Part shown: piece by piece, positions 7,743 to 16,981 of the stretch
How positions within the stretch are numbered: position 1 is the first letter of the stretch
Layout of the letters: the number at the start of each line of letters is the position of its first letter
NCBI GenBank assembly: GCA_020025415.1
Contig: JAHHSB010000006.1
Coordinates: forward strand, 1 to 21,368
Direction of reading: 5' to 3'
DNA: 21,368 nucleotides
From: Oscillibacter sp.
GTDB taxonomy: Bacteria > Bacillota > Clostridia > Oscillospirales > Oscillospiraceae
Made by a program: the position numbers and the translations under genes
Notes under the pieces: generated by a model
What the model saw: the letters and a program-made list of their open reading frames with translations, nothing else
Told to the model about the DNA's origin: nothing
Database searches by the model: none

Positions 7743-8419
7743 TCCTCCCCACTCCTCACTTCCGTCATTTTATAACCATAGCCGCGGACGGTCTCGATAC
7801 ACTCCCCCGCCGGGCCCAGCTTCTGGCGCAGCGTCCGCACATGGACGTCCACCGTTCGGGTTTCGCCAGTGAAGGCGTAGCCCCAGACGCTCTGGATCAG
7901 CTTCTCCCGGGAGAATACCTGCCCCGGGGAGCGGATCATCAGGCTGAGCATTTCAAACTCCTTCTGGGTAAGGGTGACCTCCTTGCCGTCCACCTCCACC
8001 AGGTGCTTGTCGGGGATAACGGTCAGGGGCCCCAGATGATAGGCCTGGGCCTGCGCCGCCGTCCGGCGCAGCAGCGCCCGGATGCGGGAGAGCAGCTCCA
8101 TCATGCCGAAGGGCTTGGCCACATAGTCATCGGCGCCCCCATCCAGGCCCAGCACCTTGTCATACTCCGTGCCCTTGGCCGTGAGCAGGATGATGGGTAG
8201 CCGCTCCGTGCGGGAGGCAGTGCGCAGCTTTTTGAGGATGGTCAGTCCATCCTCTTCCGGCAGCATCACATCCAGCAGCACCAGCTCCGGCAGCTGCTGG
8301 ACCATGGCGTCCCAGAATTCCGAGGGCTTGGCAAAGCCGCAAGCCTCCATGCCCTGGCTGCTGAGGGTATAGATCACCAGATCCCGGATGCTGTTGTCGT
8401 CTTCCAAAAGATAGATCAT
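7739..8419 (-). CDS. phoB: PhoB/PhoP-type response regulator (OmpR family)
   Basis: 226 residues. The receiver domain (1-~115) has acidic pair Asp7/Asp8, phospho-acceptor Asp50 in LLDVMLPEEDG, Thr80 in LLTAKG, and Lys102 in YVAKPF. The OmpR-type winged helix (~125-220) has LTQKEFEMLSLMIRSPGQVFSREKL, the VRTLRQKLG recognition helix, and the terminal VRGYGYKM. It is expected to bind the repeat array upstream of pstS when phosphorylated by PhoR. The start ATG has a GGGAGGGA site; the upstream gene ends at 8472. In clostridia the same protein may be called PhoP or PhoB; the role is the same. Confidence 0.93.
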   Translation of the reverse strand: MIYLLEDDNSIRDLVIYTLSSQGMEACGFAKPSEFWDAMVQQLPELVLLDVMLPEEDGLTILKKLRTASRTERLPIILLTAKGTEYDKVLGLDGGADDYVAKPFGMMELLSRIRALLRRTAAQAQAYHLGPLTVIPDKHLVEVDGKEVTLTQKEFEMLSLMIRSPGQVFSREKLIQSVWGYAFTGETRTVDVHVRTLRQKLGPAGECIETVRGYGYKMTEVRSGEE

Positions 8420-8471
8420 CGGGAAAGTCCCTCCCTGTGGTGTTTCAAATTCCGCCCGGGGCGGTGCGCCG

Positions 8472-9131
8472 TCAAATCAGCTGCTGCTCGTTGATGATCA
8501 GCTTGAACTGCAGGCCCAGCTTTTCCGCCGCCTTGCGGCAGAGGATCATGCGCTGCATAAAGATTTCAAAGTAGTCCATCACCGAGCCGTACTTGGTGTC
8601 AACGGACAGCTTGAGCTTGATGAGGCTGTGCTCTTCGTTGACCTTGAGCACCGATTTGGTCACCGAGTAGTTCACCCGGTCGTGGATATCGAAATTCAGC
8701 GTGTCCTCGTTGCGCACCCGGCTGCGGCGCACGTCGGACTTGTCCGCCAGGATCAGCGCTGCGGCCACGGCGTTCACCGGCACGCCCGTGCCCTCGTCGT
8801 GGTTGCCGATGGCGGTGACGATGGTGGCGATATCCTCCGGATCACAGTTGAGATTATCCAAGAGCCGGAAGGCCATCACCGCGCCGGACTGGGAGTGGTC
8901 CACCCGGTTGACCAGATTGCCGATATCGTGGAGCCAGCCGGCGATCTTCACCATCTCCACCTCCCGAGCCGAATAGCCCAGGGTCTCCAGGATATAGCCA
9001 GCCGTCTCCGCCACCTTGGTCACATGGGCAAAGCTGTGCTCGGTAAAGCCCAGGGTCACCAGGGATTCATCCGCCCGTTCGATATAGGTGCGGATGGCAG
9101 GGTTGTTTTTTACCTCTTCATAAGTCAGCAT
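8472..9131 (-). CDS. HD-domain phosphohydrolase embedded in the pho operon
   Basis: 219 residues from the chosen ATG at 9131, which follows GGAAAGG by about 8 bases. A GTG at 9158 would add nine residues but has a poorly placed ribosome site. HD metal ligands are visible: His36 in EHSFAHV, His68-Asp69 in GWLHDIGN, His79 in VDHSQSG, His111 in IGNHDEG, and Asp130 in LADKSD. The C-terminal ~80 residues (NFDIHDRVNY onward) form an extra strand-rich domain. HD proteins hydrolyse nucleotides, cyclic dinucleotides or (p)ppGpp; the sequence does not decide which. It lies between phoU and phoB with short gaps (36 and 52 bases) in the same direction, so it should be transcribed under phosphate control. 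Confidence 0.85.
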   Translation of the reverse strand: MLTYEEVKNNPAIRTYIERADESLVTLGFTEHSFAHVTKVAETAGYILETLGYSAREVEMVKIAGWLHDIGNLVNRVDHSQSGAVMAFRLLDNLNCDPEDIATIVTAIGNHDEGTGVPVNAVAAALILADKSDVRRSRVRNEDTLNFDIHDRVNYSVTKSVLKVNEEHSLIKLKLSVDTKYGSVMDYFEIFMQRMILCRKAAEKLGLQFKLIINEQQLI

Positions 9132-9167
9132 CACAGCCGCCTTTCCGCGCGGCTCCACCCTGACCGG

Positions 9168-9830
9168 TCAAAGCCGCTGCTTGTCGTTGCTCTCGGGGTG
9201 CTCACCGGTGATGGAGTACTCCACCCATTCGGCCACGTTGGTGGCGTGGTCCCCGATGCGTTCAAAATATTTGGCCACCATCAAAAGATCCAGACCCAGC
9301 TCGCCGTTTTGGGCATCGGCAGCGATCAGCTCGATCAGCTCGGCCTTGACCCGGTCAAACAGCCGGTCCACCCGGTCGTCGGCAGCCATCACCCGGCGGG
9401 CCAGCTCCAGGTCCCGGCGCACAAAGGAATCCACGCTGTCGGTAACCATGGCAGCGGTGGCCCGGGCCATATCAGCGATGTGCAGCTTGCCGGACTCGGA
9501 GGGGATGGTGATATAACGGGTCAGCTCGGCGATGTCCGCCGCCTGGTCGCCGATGCGCTCCAAGTCGGAGATCATCTTCAGCGCCGCAGAGATCTCCCGC
9601 AGGTCGCCGGCCACCGGCTGCTGCTGGAGCAGCAGCTTCAGGCACAGGCTCTCCACGATCCGCTCCTTCTGGTCGATCTCCCGCTCGCTTTCCATGGCCC
9701 TTTCCGCCAGCTCAGCGTCCTTTTTCAGCAGGGCCTCCGTGGCCTGGGAAATGGCGTCCTCGCACAGGGCGCCCATTTGAATCAGCTCAATATGCAGCTG
9801 CTGGAGCTGCTCATCAAAACGATTGCGCAT
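9168..9830 (-). CDS. phoU: Phosphate transport regulator PhoU
   Basis: 220 residues, the normal PhoU length, all-helical with two three-helix bundles. The two metal-binding PhoU repeats are seen as KMISDLERIGDQAADIAE (~95-112) and VAKYFERIGDHATNVAEW (~188-205), both with the E/D-R-I-G-D-x-A signature. PhoU mediates between the PstSCAB transporter and the PhoR kinase and damps signalling when phosphate is plentiful. The start ATG at 9830 begins RNRFDEQLQQL, matching usual PhoU N-termini. The open frame further upstream is only pstB read in another frame. It begins 11 bases after the pstB stop. Confidence 0.96.
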   Translation of the reverse strand: MRNRFDEQLQQLHIELIQMGALCEDAISQATEALLKKDAELAERAMESEREIDQKERIVESLCLKLLLQQQPVAGDLREISAALKMISDLERIGDQAADIAELTRYITIPSESGKLHIADMARATAAMVTDSVDSFVRRDLELARRVMAADDRVDRLFDRVKAELIELIAADAQNGELGLDLLMVAKYFERIGDHATNVAEWVEYSITGEHPESNDKQRL

Positions 9831-9841
9831 CTTGCCCCTCC

Positions 9842-10597
<756 letters not shown>

Positions 10598-10608
10598 CAT
10601 GCTTCTCC

Positions 10609-11457
10609 TCACTTCTTGAGTTTGTGCCCGGCCCAGTTGGCCGTCAGGTTGATCGCCAGGGTCAGTATCATCAAAATTGCTGCGATAGCGAAGGCCGCCT
10701 CCGTCTCGCCCTTCTCGCTGTACATATACAAGGCCACCGTCAGCGAGCCGGAAGCCGTCTGCAGCGAGGTGAAAAAGTTGTTGACCACCACGCCGAAGCC
10801 GGCGGTGTAGAGCAGCGCGGCGCTCTCGCCCACGATGCGGCCTACCGCCAGGATGCAGCCGGTGACGATACCGTCCACGGAGCTGGGCAGCACCACGGTG
10901 CGCACCATACGCCACTTGCCAGCGCCCAGGGCCAGCGCCCCCTCCCGATAGGACTGGGGCACGGTCTTCAGGCTCTCCTGGGTGGTACGGACGATGGTGG
11001 GCAGGATCATCACCACCAGCGTCAGGCTGCCGGCCAGCACGCCGGTCTTCAGGCCCATCAGCTGGGTGAACACCAGCATGCCCACCAGGCCGAAGATGAT
11101 AGAGGGGATGCCCGTCAGGGTCTCGGTGGCGAACTCGATCACGGCCACCAGGCGGCGGTTGCGGGCGTATTCCGTCAGATAGATGGCCGCGCCCACGCCC
11201 AGGGGCAGCACGATCACCATGGCCAGGATCACCAGATACAGGGTGTTGAGAATGTTGGGCAGGATGCCGATGGTATCGTTGATATAGCTGGGCTCGGTGG
11301 AGACCAGCCCCCAGCTCAGGCAGGGGAGTCCCCGGTAGAAAATGTAGCCGATGATCAGCACCAGCAGGGCGCAGGTGATGAAGCCGCACAGGTATAAAAT
11401 GCTCCGCAGCGTCCGGTCATAGGCCCGGCGGGAGGCAGAAAGCTTATGCTGTTCCAC
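10609..11457 (-). CDS. pstA: Phosphate ABC transporter permease PstA
   Basis: 282 residues with six predicted membrane helices (first at ~18-42). The binding-protein-dependent permease (EAA) loop is seen as [21 protein letters not shown], and the PstA-like [16 protein letters not shown] segment comes before it. A polar basic tail ends GHKLKK. Start is GTG at 11457, supported by GAAGGAGG six bases upstream. That ribosome site lies inside the last codons of pstC, whose stop at 11459 is one base away, so the two genes are coupled. Forms the channel with PstC. Confidence 0.95.
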   Translation of the reverse strand: MEQHKLSASRRAYDRTLRSILYLCGFITCALLVLIIGYIFYRGLPCLSWGLVSTEPSYINDTIGILPNILNTLYLVILAMVIVLPLGVGAAIYLTEYARNRRLVAVIEFATETLTGIPSIIFGLVGMLVFTQLMGLKTGVLAGSLTLVVMILPTIVRTTQESLKTVPQSYREGALALGAGKWRMVRTVVLPSSVDGIVTGCILAVGRIVGESAALLYTAGFGVVVNNFFTSLQTASGSLTVALYMYSEKGETEAAFAIAAILMILTLAINLTANWAGHKLKK

Positions 11458-11458
11458 G

Positions 11459-12403
11459 TCAATCCTCCTTCTTCCGTTTGATGAACACGGTCAGAAACAC
11501 GTTGATCATCATGATGAACAAAAACAGCACCAGTCCGATGGAGAACAGGGCGTTGCGGTGCAGTGAGCCCACGGAGGCATACGACATCTCCGAGACGATG
11601 GCAGTGGTCAAAAAGCGCACGGGTGTCAGCAGGCCGGGCATATTGGGCACGTTGCCCGCCACCATCATGATGGCCATAGCCTCGCCGATGGCACGGCCAA
11701 TGCCCAGCACAATGGAAGTGGCGATGCCGCTGCGGGCGGCGGGAACGCTGACCCGGAAGACCGTCTCGATATACGTGGCGCCCAGGGCCAGGGAGGCCTC
11801 CTCATACTCCTGGGGCACGGCCCGCAGAGCGGTCTCCGACACAGAGATGATGGAGGGCAGGATCATGATGGCCAGTACCACAATGGCAGCCAGCAGTGTG
11901 GCGCCGGAGGGCAGATCAAAGGCCACCCGGATGGCGGGCACCAGCAAAATGATGCCCACCAGGCCGTATACCACCGAGGGGATACCCGCCAGCAGTTCCA
12001 CCGCCGTGTGGATCACGGCGGCCACCTTGGGCGGGGCCACCTTGGCCAGGAAGATGGCGGTCATCAGCCCAATGGGAACTCCCACCAAAATGGCACCGCT
12101 GGTGCCGGCGATAGAGGTGAGGATAAAGGCCAGGATGCCGAAATCCCCCGTGGAGGCGTACCAGCGCTCTCCCAGCAGGAACTCACCCAGGCCGATCTCC
12201 TGAACGGCCGGAATGCCGGAGATGACCAGATACACACTGATGACCAGGACGAAGGCCACCGCAATCATCCCGCAGATGAAAAGCGCCGCGTTCATCACCG
12301 CTTCCAGCACCTTGCCGACGGTTTTCTTCTTCCGGGGACCCCGGGGTGTGTCCGAAACCCGGGAACCGGCCGTTTCATTATAAAGGGTCGCTTGATTTTC
12401 CAT
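11459..12403 (-). CDS. pstC: Phosphate ABC transporter permease PstC
   Basis: 314 residues from the ATG at 12403, which has AAAGGAG seven bases upstream; the frame is open eight codons further but without a ribosome site. It has a short cytoplasmic N-terminus with a basic GPRKKKTVGK stretch, six membrane helices (first ~38-62), a periplasmic-side WYASTGDFGIL segment, ELLAGIPSVVYGLVG, and the permease loop EEASLALGATYIETVFRVSVP. It ends FIKRKKED. Partner of PstA. It is separated from pstS by 108 bases with a strong hairpin, which may set the ratio of binding protein to permease. Confidence 0.95.
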   Translation of the reverse strand: MENQATLYNETAGSRVSDTPRGPRKKKTVGKVLEAVMNAALFICGMIAVAFVLVISVYLVISGIPAVQEIGLGEFLLGERWYASTGDFGILAFILTSIAGTSGAILVGVPIGLMTAIFLAKVAPPKVAAVIHTAVELLAGIPSVVYGLVGIILLVPAIRVAFDLPSGATLLAAIVVLAIMILPSIISVSETALRAVPQEYEEASLALGATYIETVFRVSVPAARSGIATSIVLGIGRAIGEAMAIMMVAGNVPNMPGLLTPVRFLTTAIVSEMSYASVGSLHRNALFSIGLVLFLFIMMINVFLTVFIKRKKED

Positions 12404-12455
12404 GTCGATTCTCCTTTTGGGGGGCAAGCACGCAGGCCGCCCGGATTTCGCACAG

Positions 12456-12487
12456 CAGCCGCCGCACCGATGTGGGTGCGGCGGCTG
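12456..12487 (-). promoter_or_regulatory. Intercistronic hairpin between pstS and pstC
   Basis: A perfect 13-bp G+C-rich stem (12456-12468 with 12475-12487) and a 6-base loop, with no T-run after it. It is more likely an mRNA-stabilising or partial-stop element downstream of pstS than a full terminator. The same kind of element keeps PstS more abundant than PstCAB in other bacteria. Confidence 0.6.
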
Positions 12488-12511
12488 GCCCGCGCAGAGG
12501 GGTAAGTACTC

Positions 12512-13378
12512 TTATTCAGCCACGGGCACGGCGCCGGCCTTGGTAATCAGATCGTTGGCGTCCGTGGAGGTTGCGAAGTCGAAGAAGGCCTGAGCCGCAT
12601 CGGACAGAGCCTTGTCGCTGCGGGTGACGAACACGAGGGGACGCTGAATGGCATAGCTGCCGTCCTGGACAGTCTCCTCAGAGGGAGCCACACCGCCGAC
12701 AGTCAGGACGGTAATGCCCTCCTGGCCCTTCACAGCAGACAGAGAAGCATAGCCGATAGCACCTGGAGTGCTGCGCACAGCCTCGATGACGGCGCCGGTG
12801 GAAGACAGCTCCTGATCGCTCAGGCAGGCGTCCTTGGTGCCGGTGATGGACTCAAAGCCGTCCCGGGTGCCGGAACCGGACTCACGAATGATGCGGGCGA
12901 TGGCGCCGGCCTCACCGCCGACCCCAGACCAGTCGCTGATCTTGCCGGTGTAGATGTCGGCGATCTGCTCGATGCTCAGGTCGGTGACAGTATTTTCAGA
13001 GTTGACGATGATGGCGATGCCGTCCAGAGCCACGGTGGTCTTAGTCAGGCCCTTGGCCTTCTCCTCGTCCTTCAGGTCACGGGAGGCCAGGCCGATGTCG
13101 CAGGTGCCGTTGGCCACGGCCTCAATGCCGGCGCCGGAGCCGGTGGGGTTATAGGAGACGGACACGCCGGTGTCGGCCTTGAACTGCTCACTCAGGACGC
13201 CGATCACGTCCTCCATGGAGGTGGAGCCGTCGGTGGAAACGCTGCCGCTGAGCTGGGTATCCTCGTCACCGCTCTGGGCGGAGGAAGAGGGCTGATTGCT
13301 GGAACCGCAGCCGGCCAGCATGGCGGCGGTCATAGTCAGGGCAAGAAACGCAGAAAGAAACTTCTTCATTCTTTTCAT
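12512..13378 (-). CDS. pstS: Phosphate-binding lipoprotein PstS
   Basis: 288 residues. Lipoprotein signal peptide KKFLSAFLALTMTAAMLAGC, with lipidated Cys24, then a Ser/Gln/Asp-rich linker. The binding protein follows, with STDGSTSMEDV (first phosphate-binding loop), YNPTGSGAGIEAV, DIGLASRDL and RESGSGTRDGFE, all typical PstS contacts. Scavenges phosphate outside the membrane and delivers it to PstCA. The start at 13378 follows AAGGAG rather closely; a second Met three codons in gives a classic KKFLS signal and is an equally good start. First gene of the operon, behind the repeat array at 13458-13575. Confidence 0.96.
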   Translation of the reverse strand: MKRMKKFLSAFLALTMTAAMLAGCGSSNQPSSSAQSGDEDTQLSGSVSTDGSTSMEDVIGVLSEQFKADTGVSVSYNPTGSGAGIEAVANGTCDIGLASRDLKDEEKAKGLTKTTVALDGIAIIVNSENTVTDLSIEQIADIYTGKISDWSGVGGEAGAIARIIRESGSGTRDGFESITGTKDACLSDQELSSTGAVIEAVRSTPGAIGYASLSAVKGQEGITVLTVGGVAPSEETVQDGSYAIQRPLVFVTRSDKALSDAAQAFFDFATSTDANDLITKAGAVPVAE

Positions 13379-13441
13379 TACTCCTTTTTCATTAATGTTC
13401 CTACATTCACTGTTTTCCCGGGATCTCCCCGGTACGCACTC

Positions 13442-13447
13442 AGTATA
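13442..13447 (-). promoter_or_regulatory. -10 element of the pst operon promoter
   Basis: TATACT on the minus strand, 64 bases before the pstS start. No good -35 is found 17 bases upstream (only an ATAACATT-like stretch). This is what is expected of a PhoB-activated promoter whose activator repeats occupy that position. Confidence 0.5.
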
Positions 13448-13457
13448 GCGGGGCTTG

Positions 13458-13575
13458 TGTGAAGAATGTTATCCCGGTATTGTTAAGTCTGTGTAAAATC
13501 CCGCGAAGTTTGTAAAATTCCCTTTGTAAAATCTTCTTTTGTAAAATCTCTTTTGTAAAATCCCCTTTGTAAAAT
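13458..13575 (-). promoter_or_regulatory. Pho-box-like array of TTTTACA repeats upstream of pstS
   Basis: Six copies of ATTTTACA on the minus strand (13492-13499, 13511-13518, 13525-13532, 13540-13547, 13554-13561, 13568-13575), spaced 19, 14, 15, 14 and 14 bases. Three looser copies lie nearer the gene: TTAACA (13481-13486), ATAACA (13468-13473) and TTCACA (13458-13463), spaced 10-13 bases. TTHACA direct repeats are the known binding unit of Bacillus PhoP, usually about 11 bases apart. Position directly upstream of the pst -10 box and presence of phoB in the same cluster make PhoB the obvious binder. The 14-base period of the distal set is unusual. Confidence 0.7.
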
Positions 13576-13620
13576 CCCGCAGCGGCACTGGGCGGCGGTC
13601 TTTTCTTATGTTTTCCCCTG

Positions 13621-13648
13621 TCTGCTCCTATCATTCTGCTCCTATCAT
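13621..13648. repeat. Perfect 14-bp tandem duplication
   Basis: TCTGCTCCTATCAT occurs twice, back to back (13621-13634, 13635-13648), in the region between the pst array and the lipoprotein remnant. Each copy contains TATCAT, which could serve as a plus-strand -10. It may be a slippage duplication. Confidence 0.8.
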
Positions 13649-13704
13649 AAAGGTACAGCGCCTCCGGTCCCAGTCTGGAAACCTACAGGCGCCGGGAGGT
13701 TTTT

Positions 13705-13863
13705 ATAAAAAGAATCTGCGCGCTCACCCTGATCCCGGCCGCCCTGTGCTGCCTGTGAGCCTGCGGCCCCGGCAATGCCGGTGCCGGGTAGTACACCGTG
13801 GATCGCTTCACTGTCCAGGGCCGCAATGACTCCACCGGAGAGCGCGTCTCCCTGGACGCCTGA
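13705..13863 (+). pseudogene. Degraded small lipoprotein gene
   Basis: GGGAGG lies five bases before an ATA where a start codon should be. The frame then reads KRICALTLIPAALCCL, a stop (TGA, 13756-13758), and ACGPGNAGAG: a lipoprotein signal peptide with its lipobox Cys, if the stop were Ser or similar. After a second stop (TAG, 13789-13791) it continues YTVDRFTVQGRNDSTGERVS to a final TGA at 13861. A plus-strand terminator follows 18 bases later. Intact signals at both ends and a coherent 52-codon frame show a real gene that has decayed by three point changes. It is short for a lipoprotein, so it may also have suffered deletion. Diverges from pstS across the Pho-box array, so it may once have been phosphate-regulated. 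No family is recognised. Confidence 0.65.
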
Positions 13864-13880
13864 ACTTTTTCTAAAACAGT

Positions 13881-13921
13881 AAACAAGCCGAAGCCCATCA
13901 AAGGGCTTCGGCTTGTTTTTT
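13881..13921 (+). terminator. Terminator of the lipoprotein remnant
   Basis: A perfect 16-bp stem (13881-13896 with 13903-13918), 6-base loop, then a T-run to 13921 on the plus strand. On the minus strand only three Ts follow, so it probably works mainly for the plus strand. The gap 13922-13985 after it holds no gene. Confidence 0.9.
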
Positions 13922-13985
13922 ATGAGGGAGGACACCGCGCGGCGGCCCGTCTTCTGCTGCCCCGAGGAAAACCGCAGGGCAAGGT

Positions 13986-16226
13986 TCAGATGGCCGTATG
14001 GAAGGTACGGCGCACCACTTCCTCCTGCTGTTCCCGGCTCAGGCGGTTGAAATTCACCGCATAGCCAGACACCCGGATGGTCAGGCTGGGATACTTCTCG
14101 GGGTGATCCATGGCCTCGATCAGCGTCTCCCGCTGCAGCACATTCACGTTCAGGTGGTGGGCCCCCTGGCCGAAATAGCCGTCCAGAATGGACACCAGGT
14201 TGTCCCGGCGCTGCTCGTCGTCCCGGCCCAGGGCCTCGGGCACCACGGTGAAGGTGTTGGACACGCCGTCCTGGCACACATTCCGGTAGGGAATCTTGGC
14301 CACAGAGTTCAGGCTGGCCAGCGCGCCGTTCACGTCCCGGCCGTGCATGGGATTGGCACCGGGGGCCAGGGGCTCACCCAGCTTCCGTCCGTCGGGGGTG
14401 GTGCCGGTCTTTTTGCCGTACATCACGTTGGAGGTGATGGTCAGGGCAGACAGGGTGTGCTGGGCGTTGCGGTACAGGGGATGCTTTTTCAACTCCCGTG
14501 CGAAGGTGCGGACCACAAACACCGCCTCGTCATCGGCCCGGTCGTCGTCGTTGCCGTACTGGGGGAAGTCCCCCTCGGTAACAAAGTCCACGGCGATGCC
14601 CTGGTCGTTGCGCACGGGCTTGACCCGGGCGTAGCGAATCGCGGACAAAGAGTCCGCCGCCACGGAAAGGCCCGCAATGCCAAAGGCGGTCAGCCGCTCC
14701 ACCTGGGAGTCGTGGAGGGCCATCTGGCTGGCCTCGTAGGCATATTTGTCGTGCATGAAATGGATGATGTTCATGGTGTCCACATATAGCTCCGCCACGT
14801 AGGCAAGAACCTTTTCGTAGTTCTCCCGCACCCGGTCGTAATCCAGCACCTCGTCGGTGATAGGCTCGATGCCGGGCACCACCTGCACACCCAGGCGCTC
14901 GTCCATGCCGCCGTTAATGGCGTAGAGCAGGCACTTGGCGATGTTGCAGCGGGCGCCGAAAAACTGCATCTGCTTGCCCAGCGTCATGGCCGAGACGCAG
15001 CAGGCGATGGCGTAGTCGTCACCGTAGATGGGGCGCATCAGCTCATCAGACTCGTACTGGATAGAGTCAGTGTCGATGCTCATTTTGGCGCAGTAGCGCT
15101 TGAAATTTTCCGGCAGGCGCTCGGACCACAACACCGTCAGGTTGGGCTCTGGGGCGCTGCCCAGATTGGTCAGGGTGTGAAGGCAGCGGAAGGAGTTTTT
15201 AGTCACCAGGGACCGTCCGTCCACGCCCATGCCGCCGATGGCCTCGGTGACCCAGGTGGGGTCGCCGCCGAAAAGCTCGTTATACTCCGGGGTACGCAGG
15301 TGACGCACCAGGCGCAGCTTGATGATGAACTGGTCCATCAGCTCCTGGGCCCCCTCCTCCGTGAGGACGCCCCGCTCCAGATCCCGCTCCATATAGATGT
15401 CCAGGAAGGTGGAGCAGCGGCCCAGAGAGGTGGCCGCGCCGTTATTTTCCTTCACGCCGGCCAGATAGGCCATGTACACGAACTGCACTGCCTCCCGGGC
15501 GTCAGCGGCGGGGGCGGACAGGTCCACCCCGTAGCGGGCGGCCATGGCCTTCACCTGGCCCAGGGCCCGGATCTGCTCAGAGATCTCCTCCCGCAGCCGG
15601 ATGCGCTCGTCGTCCATGGGGCCGTCCAGCTCTAAAAGATCCTGCTGCTTAAACTCGATGAGCCGGTCAATGCCGTACAGGGCCACCCGGCGGTAGTCGC
15701 CGATGATCCGGCCCCGGCCATAGGCGTCGGGCAGTCCGGTGAGCAGTCCGGCGTTCCGGGCCACCCGGGTGCGCTGGGGATAGGCGTCAAAAACCCCCTC
15801 GTTGTGGGTCTTGCGGTATTCGCAGAAATGCCGGTCGATCTCCGGGTCCAGGGTATAGCCGTACTGCTCCAGGGAGCTTTTGGCCATGCGCTTGCCCCCG
15901 TAGAGATTCACGATCCGCTTGAGGGGCGCGTCGGTCTGCAGCCCCACGATCACCTCGTTCTCCCGGTCGATGTAGCCGGGGGCGAAGTTGTCGATGCCGC
16001 TGACGATGTGGGTCTCCACGTCCAGCACGCCCTGCTTCAATTCCCGGAGCAGCAGCGCCTCGCACTTGCTCCACACCGCCCGGGTCCGGGCCGTGGTACC
16101 GGTCAGGAAACTCTCATCCCCGTCATAGGGCGTGTAGTTCCTTTGGATAAAAGATCGCACGTCCACCGTCCGCTGCCACTCACCGCCGCAAAAACCTTCC
16201 CACTGGGGATATGTCATTGTGCTCAT
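13986..16226 (-). CDS. pflB: Pyruvate formate-lyase (formate C-acetyltransferase)
   Basis: 746 residues, full length. Converts pyruvate and CoA to acetyl-CoA and formate by a glycyl-radical mechanism. The active-site cysteine pair is Cys409-Cys410 in [20 protein letters not shown]; the adjacent Cys-Cys distinguishes PFL from the diol and glycerol dehydratases of the same family. The glycyl radical is Gly721 in [11 protein letters not shown], 26 residues from the C-terminus. The N-terminal domain has typical PFL blocks ([28 protein letters not shown]). Start ATG at 16226 has AGGAGGAG upstream. It lies 16 bases after pflA in one operon, under the ZTP riboswitch. It would be the source of one-carbon formate units and acetyl-CoA in anaerobic growth. 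Confidence 0.97.
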   Translation of the reverse strand: MSTMTYPQWEGFCGGEWQRTVDVRSFIQRNYTPYDGDESFLTGTTARTRAVWSKCEALLLRELKQGVLDVETHIVSGIDNFAPGYIDRENEVIVGLQTDAPLKRIVNLYGGKRMAKSSLEQYGYTLDPEIDRHFCEYRKTHNEGVFDAYPQRTRVARNAGLLTGLPDAYGRGRIIGDYRRVALYGIDRLIEFKQQDLLELDGPMDDERIRLREEISEQIRALGQVKAMAARYGVDLSAPAADAREAVQFVYMAYLAGVKENNGAATSLGRCSTFLDIYMERDLERGVLTEEGAQELMDQFIIKLRLVRHLRTPEYNELFGGDPTWVTEAIGGMGVDGRSLVTKNSFRCLHTLTNLGSAPEPNLTVLWSERLPENFKRYCAKMSIDTDSIQYESDELMRPIYGDDYAIACCVSAMTLGKQMQFFGARCNIAKCLLYAINGGMDERLGVQVVPGIEPITDEVLDYDRVRENYEKVLAYVAELYVDTMNIIHFMHDKYAYEASQMALHDSQVERLTAFGIAGLSVAADSLSAIRYARVKPVRNDQGIAVDFVTEGDFPQYGNDDDRADDEAVFVVRTFARELKKHPLYRNAQHTLSALTITSNVMYGKKTGTTPDGRKLGEPLAPGANPMHGRDVNGALASLNSVAKIPYRNVCQDGVSNTFTVVPEALGRDDEQRRDNLVSILDGYFGQGAHHLNVNVLQRETLIEAMDHPEKYPSLTIRVSGYAVNFNRLSREQQEEVVRRTFHTAI

Positions 16227-16242
16227 CGCTGTCTCCTCCTGT

Positions 16243-16953
16243 CTAATTCCAAGTTGTAAACCAACGCCGCTCCAACGCAGCGCAGGTTGCTTTGTCCATG
16301 TCCGGCACCCCCGCCAGGGGATAGGGCCGACCCAGGGCGGCGTATTTCTCCGCCCCCATGCTGTGATAGGGCAGCAGCTCCACCCGCTCCACCCGGGGCA
16401 GTGTGGCGATATACGCCCGCAGAGCCGCCAGATGCTCCTCCCCGTCGGTCAGGCCCGGCACCACCACATGGCGCACCCACATGGGCACTCCGGCCCGGCG
16501 CACCGCCTCCACAAAAGCTCGGGGACGGGCGATGTCCCCACCGGTGAGACGGCGGTAGGCTTTGGGATCCTCGTGCTTGACATCAAAGAGCACCAGATCC
16601 GTGTTGGCCAGAATCTCGTCGTAGTCCCCCAGTCCCGCGCCGGCGGTATCCAGGCAAGTGTGGATCCCCTCCCGCTTCAGGCGGCGGAGCATCCGCAGCA
16701 AAAACTCCGGCTGCCCCAGGGGCTCGCCCCCGGAAAAGGTGACGCCGCCGCCCCGGGCGAAATAGGGCCGCAGCCGCAGCAGGCGGCGCAGCAGCTCATC
16801 CTCGCCGATTTCCCGCCCGCCGGCGTCACACTGACTGTCCGGGTTGTGACAGTAACGGCAGCGCAGAGGGCAGCCCTGTAAAAACACCACCGCCCGCACC
16901 CCGGGCCCGTCCACCAAGCCCATGGATTCCAGGGCGTGCATTCTTCCGGTCAC
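16243..16953 (-). CDS. pflA: Pyruvate formate-lyase activating enzyme (radical SAM)
   Basis: 236 residues. The 4Fe-4S cluster motif CxxxCxxC is Cys28, Cys32, Cys35 in [13 protein letters not shown]. The SAM-binding GGE motif is in [26 protein letters not shown] before it is the PFL-activase N-terminal signature, and [11 protein letters not shown] and LLPYHSMG come late. It installs the glycyl radical on PflB. The GTG at 16953 is chosen because GGAAGGA precedes it and the product then begins (M)TGRMHALES like its relatives. The frame stays open to 17001, but that would run into the leader, and the inner ATG at 16941 has a ribosome site too close. Here pflA precedes pflB, the reverse of the common order. 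Confidence 0.94.
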   Translation of the reverse strand: MTGRMHALESMGLVDGPGVRAVVFLQGCPLRCRYCHNPDSQCDAGGREIGEDELLRRLLRLRPYFARGGGVTFSGGEPLGQPEFLLRMLRRLKREGIHTCLDTAGAGLGDYDEILANTDLVLFDVKHEDPKAYRRLTGGDIARPRAFVEAVRRAGVPMWVRHVVVPGLTDGEEHLAALRAYIATLPRVERVELLPYHSMGAEKYAALGRPYPLAGVPDMDKATCAALERRWFTTWN

Positions 16954-16981
16954 GGCGTCCTTCCTTCCGCCCGATGGGATG

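Noticed and set aside
6213..7775. 520-codon plus-strand open frame.
   Set aside because: It lies antisense to phoR, whose motifs are complete. Long antisense frames are common in this GC-rich DNA; the product is His/Gln/Gly-rich and without domains. The same applies to 8628-9866 and 19088-20161.
13440..13634. Repetitive 64-codon minus-strand frame and possible CRISPR-like array over the TTTTACA repeats.
   Set aside because: The protein is just the repeat read as codons, with no ribosome site. Repeat units are 8 bases with gaps of a few bases, far too short for CRISPR.
13986..16226. Other glycyl-radical enzyme (diol or choline lyase) instead of PFL.
   Set aside because: The adjacent Cys409-Cys410 pair and neighbouring activase signature fit PFL.
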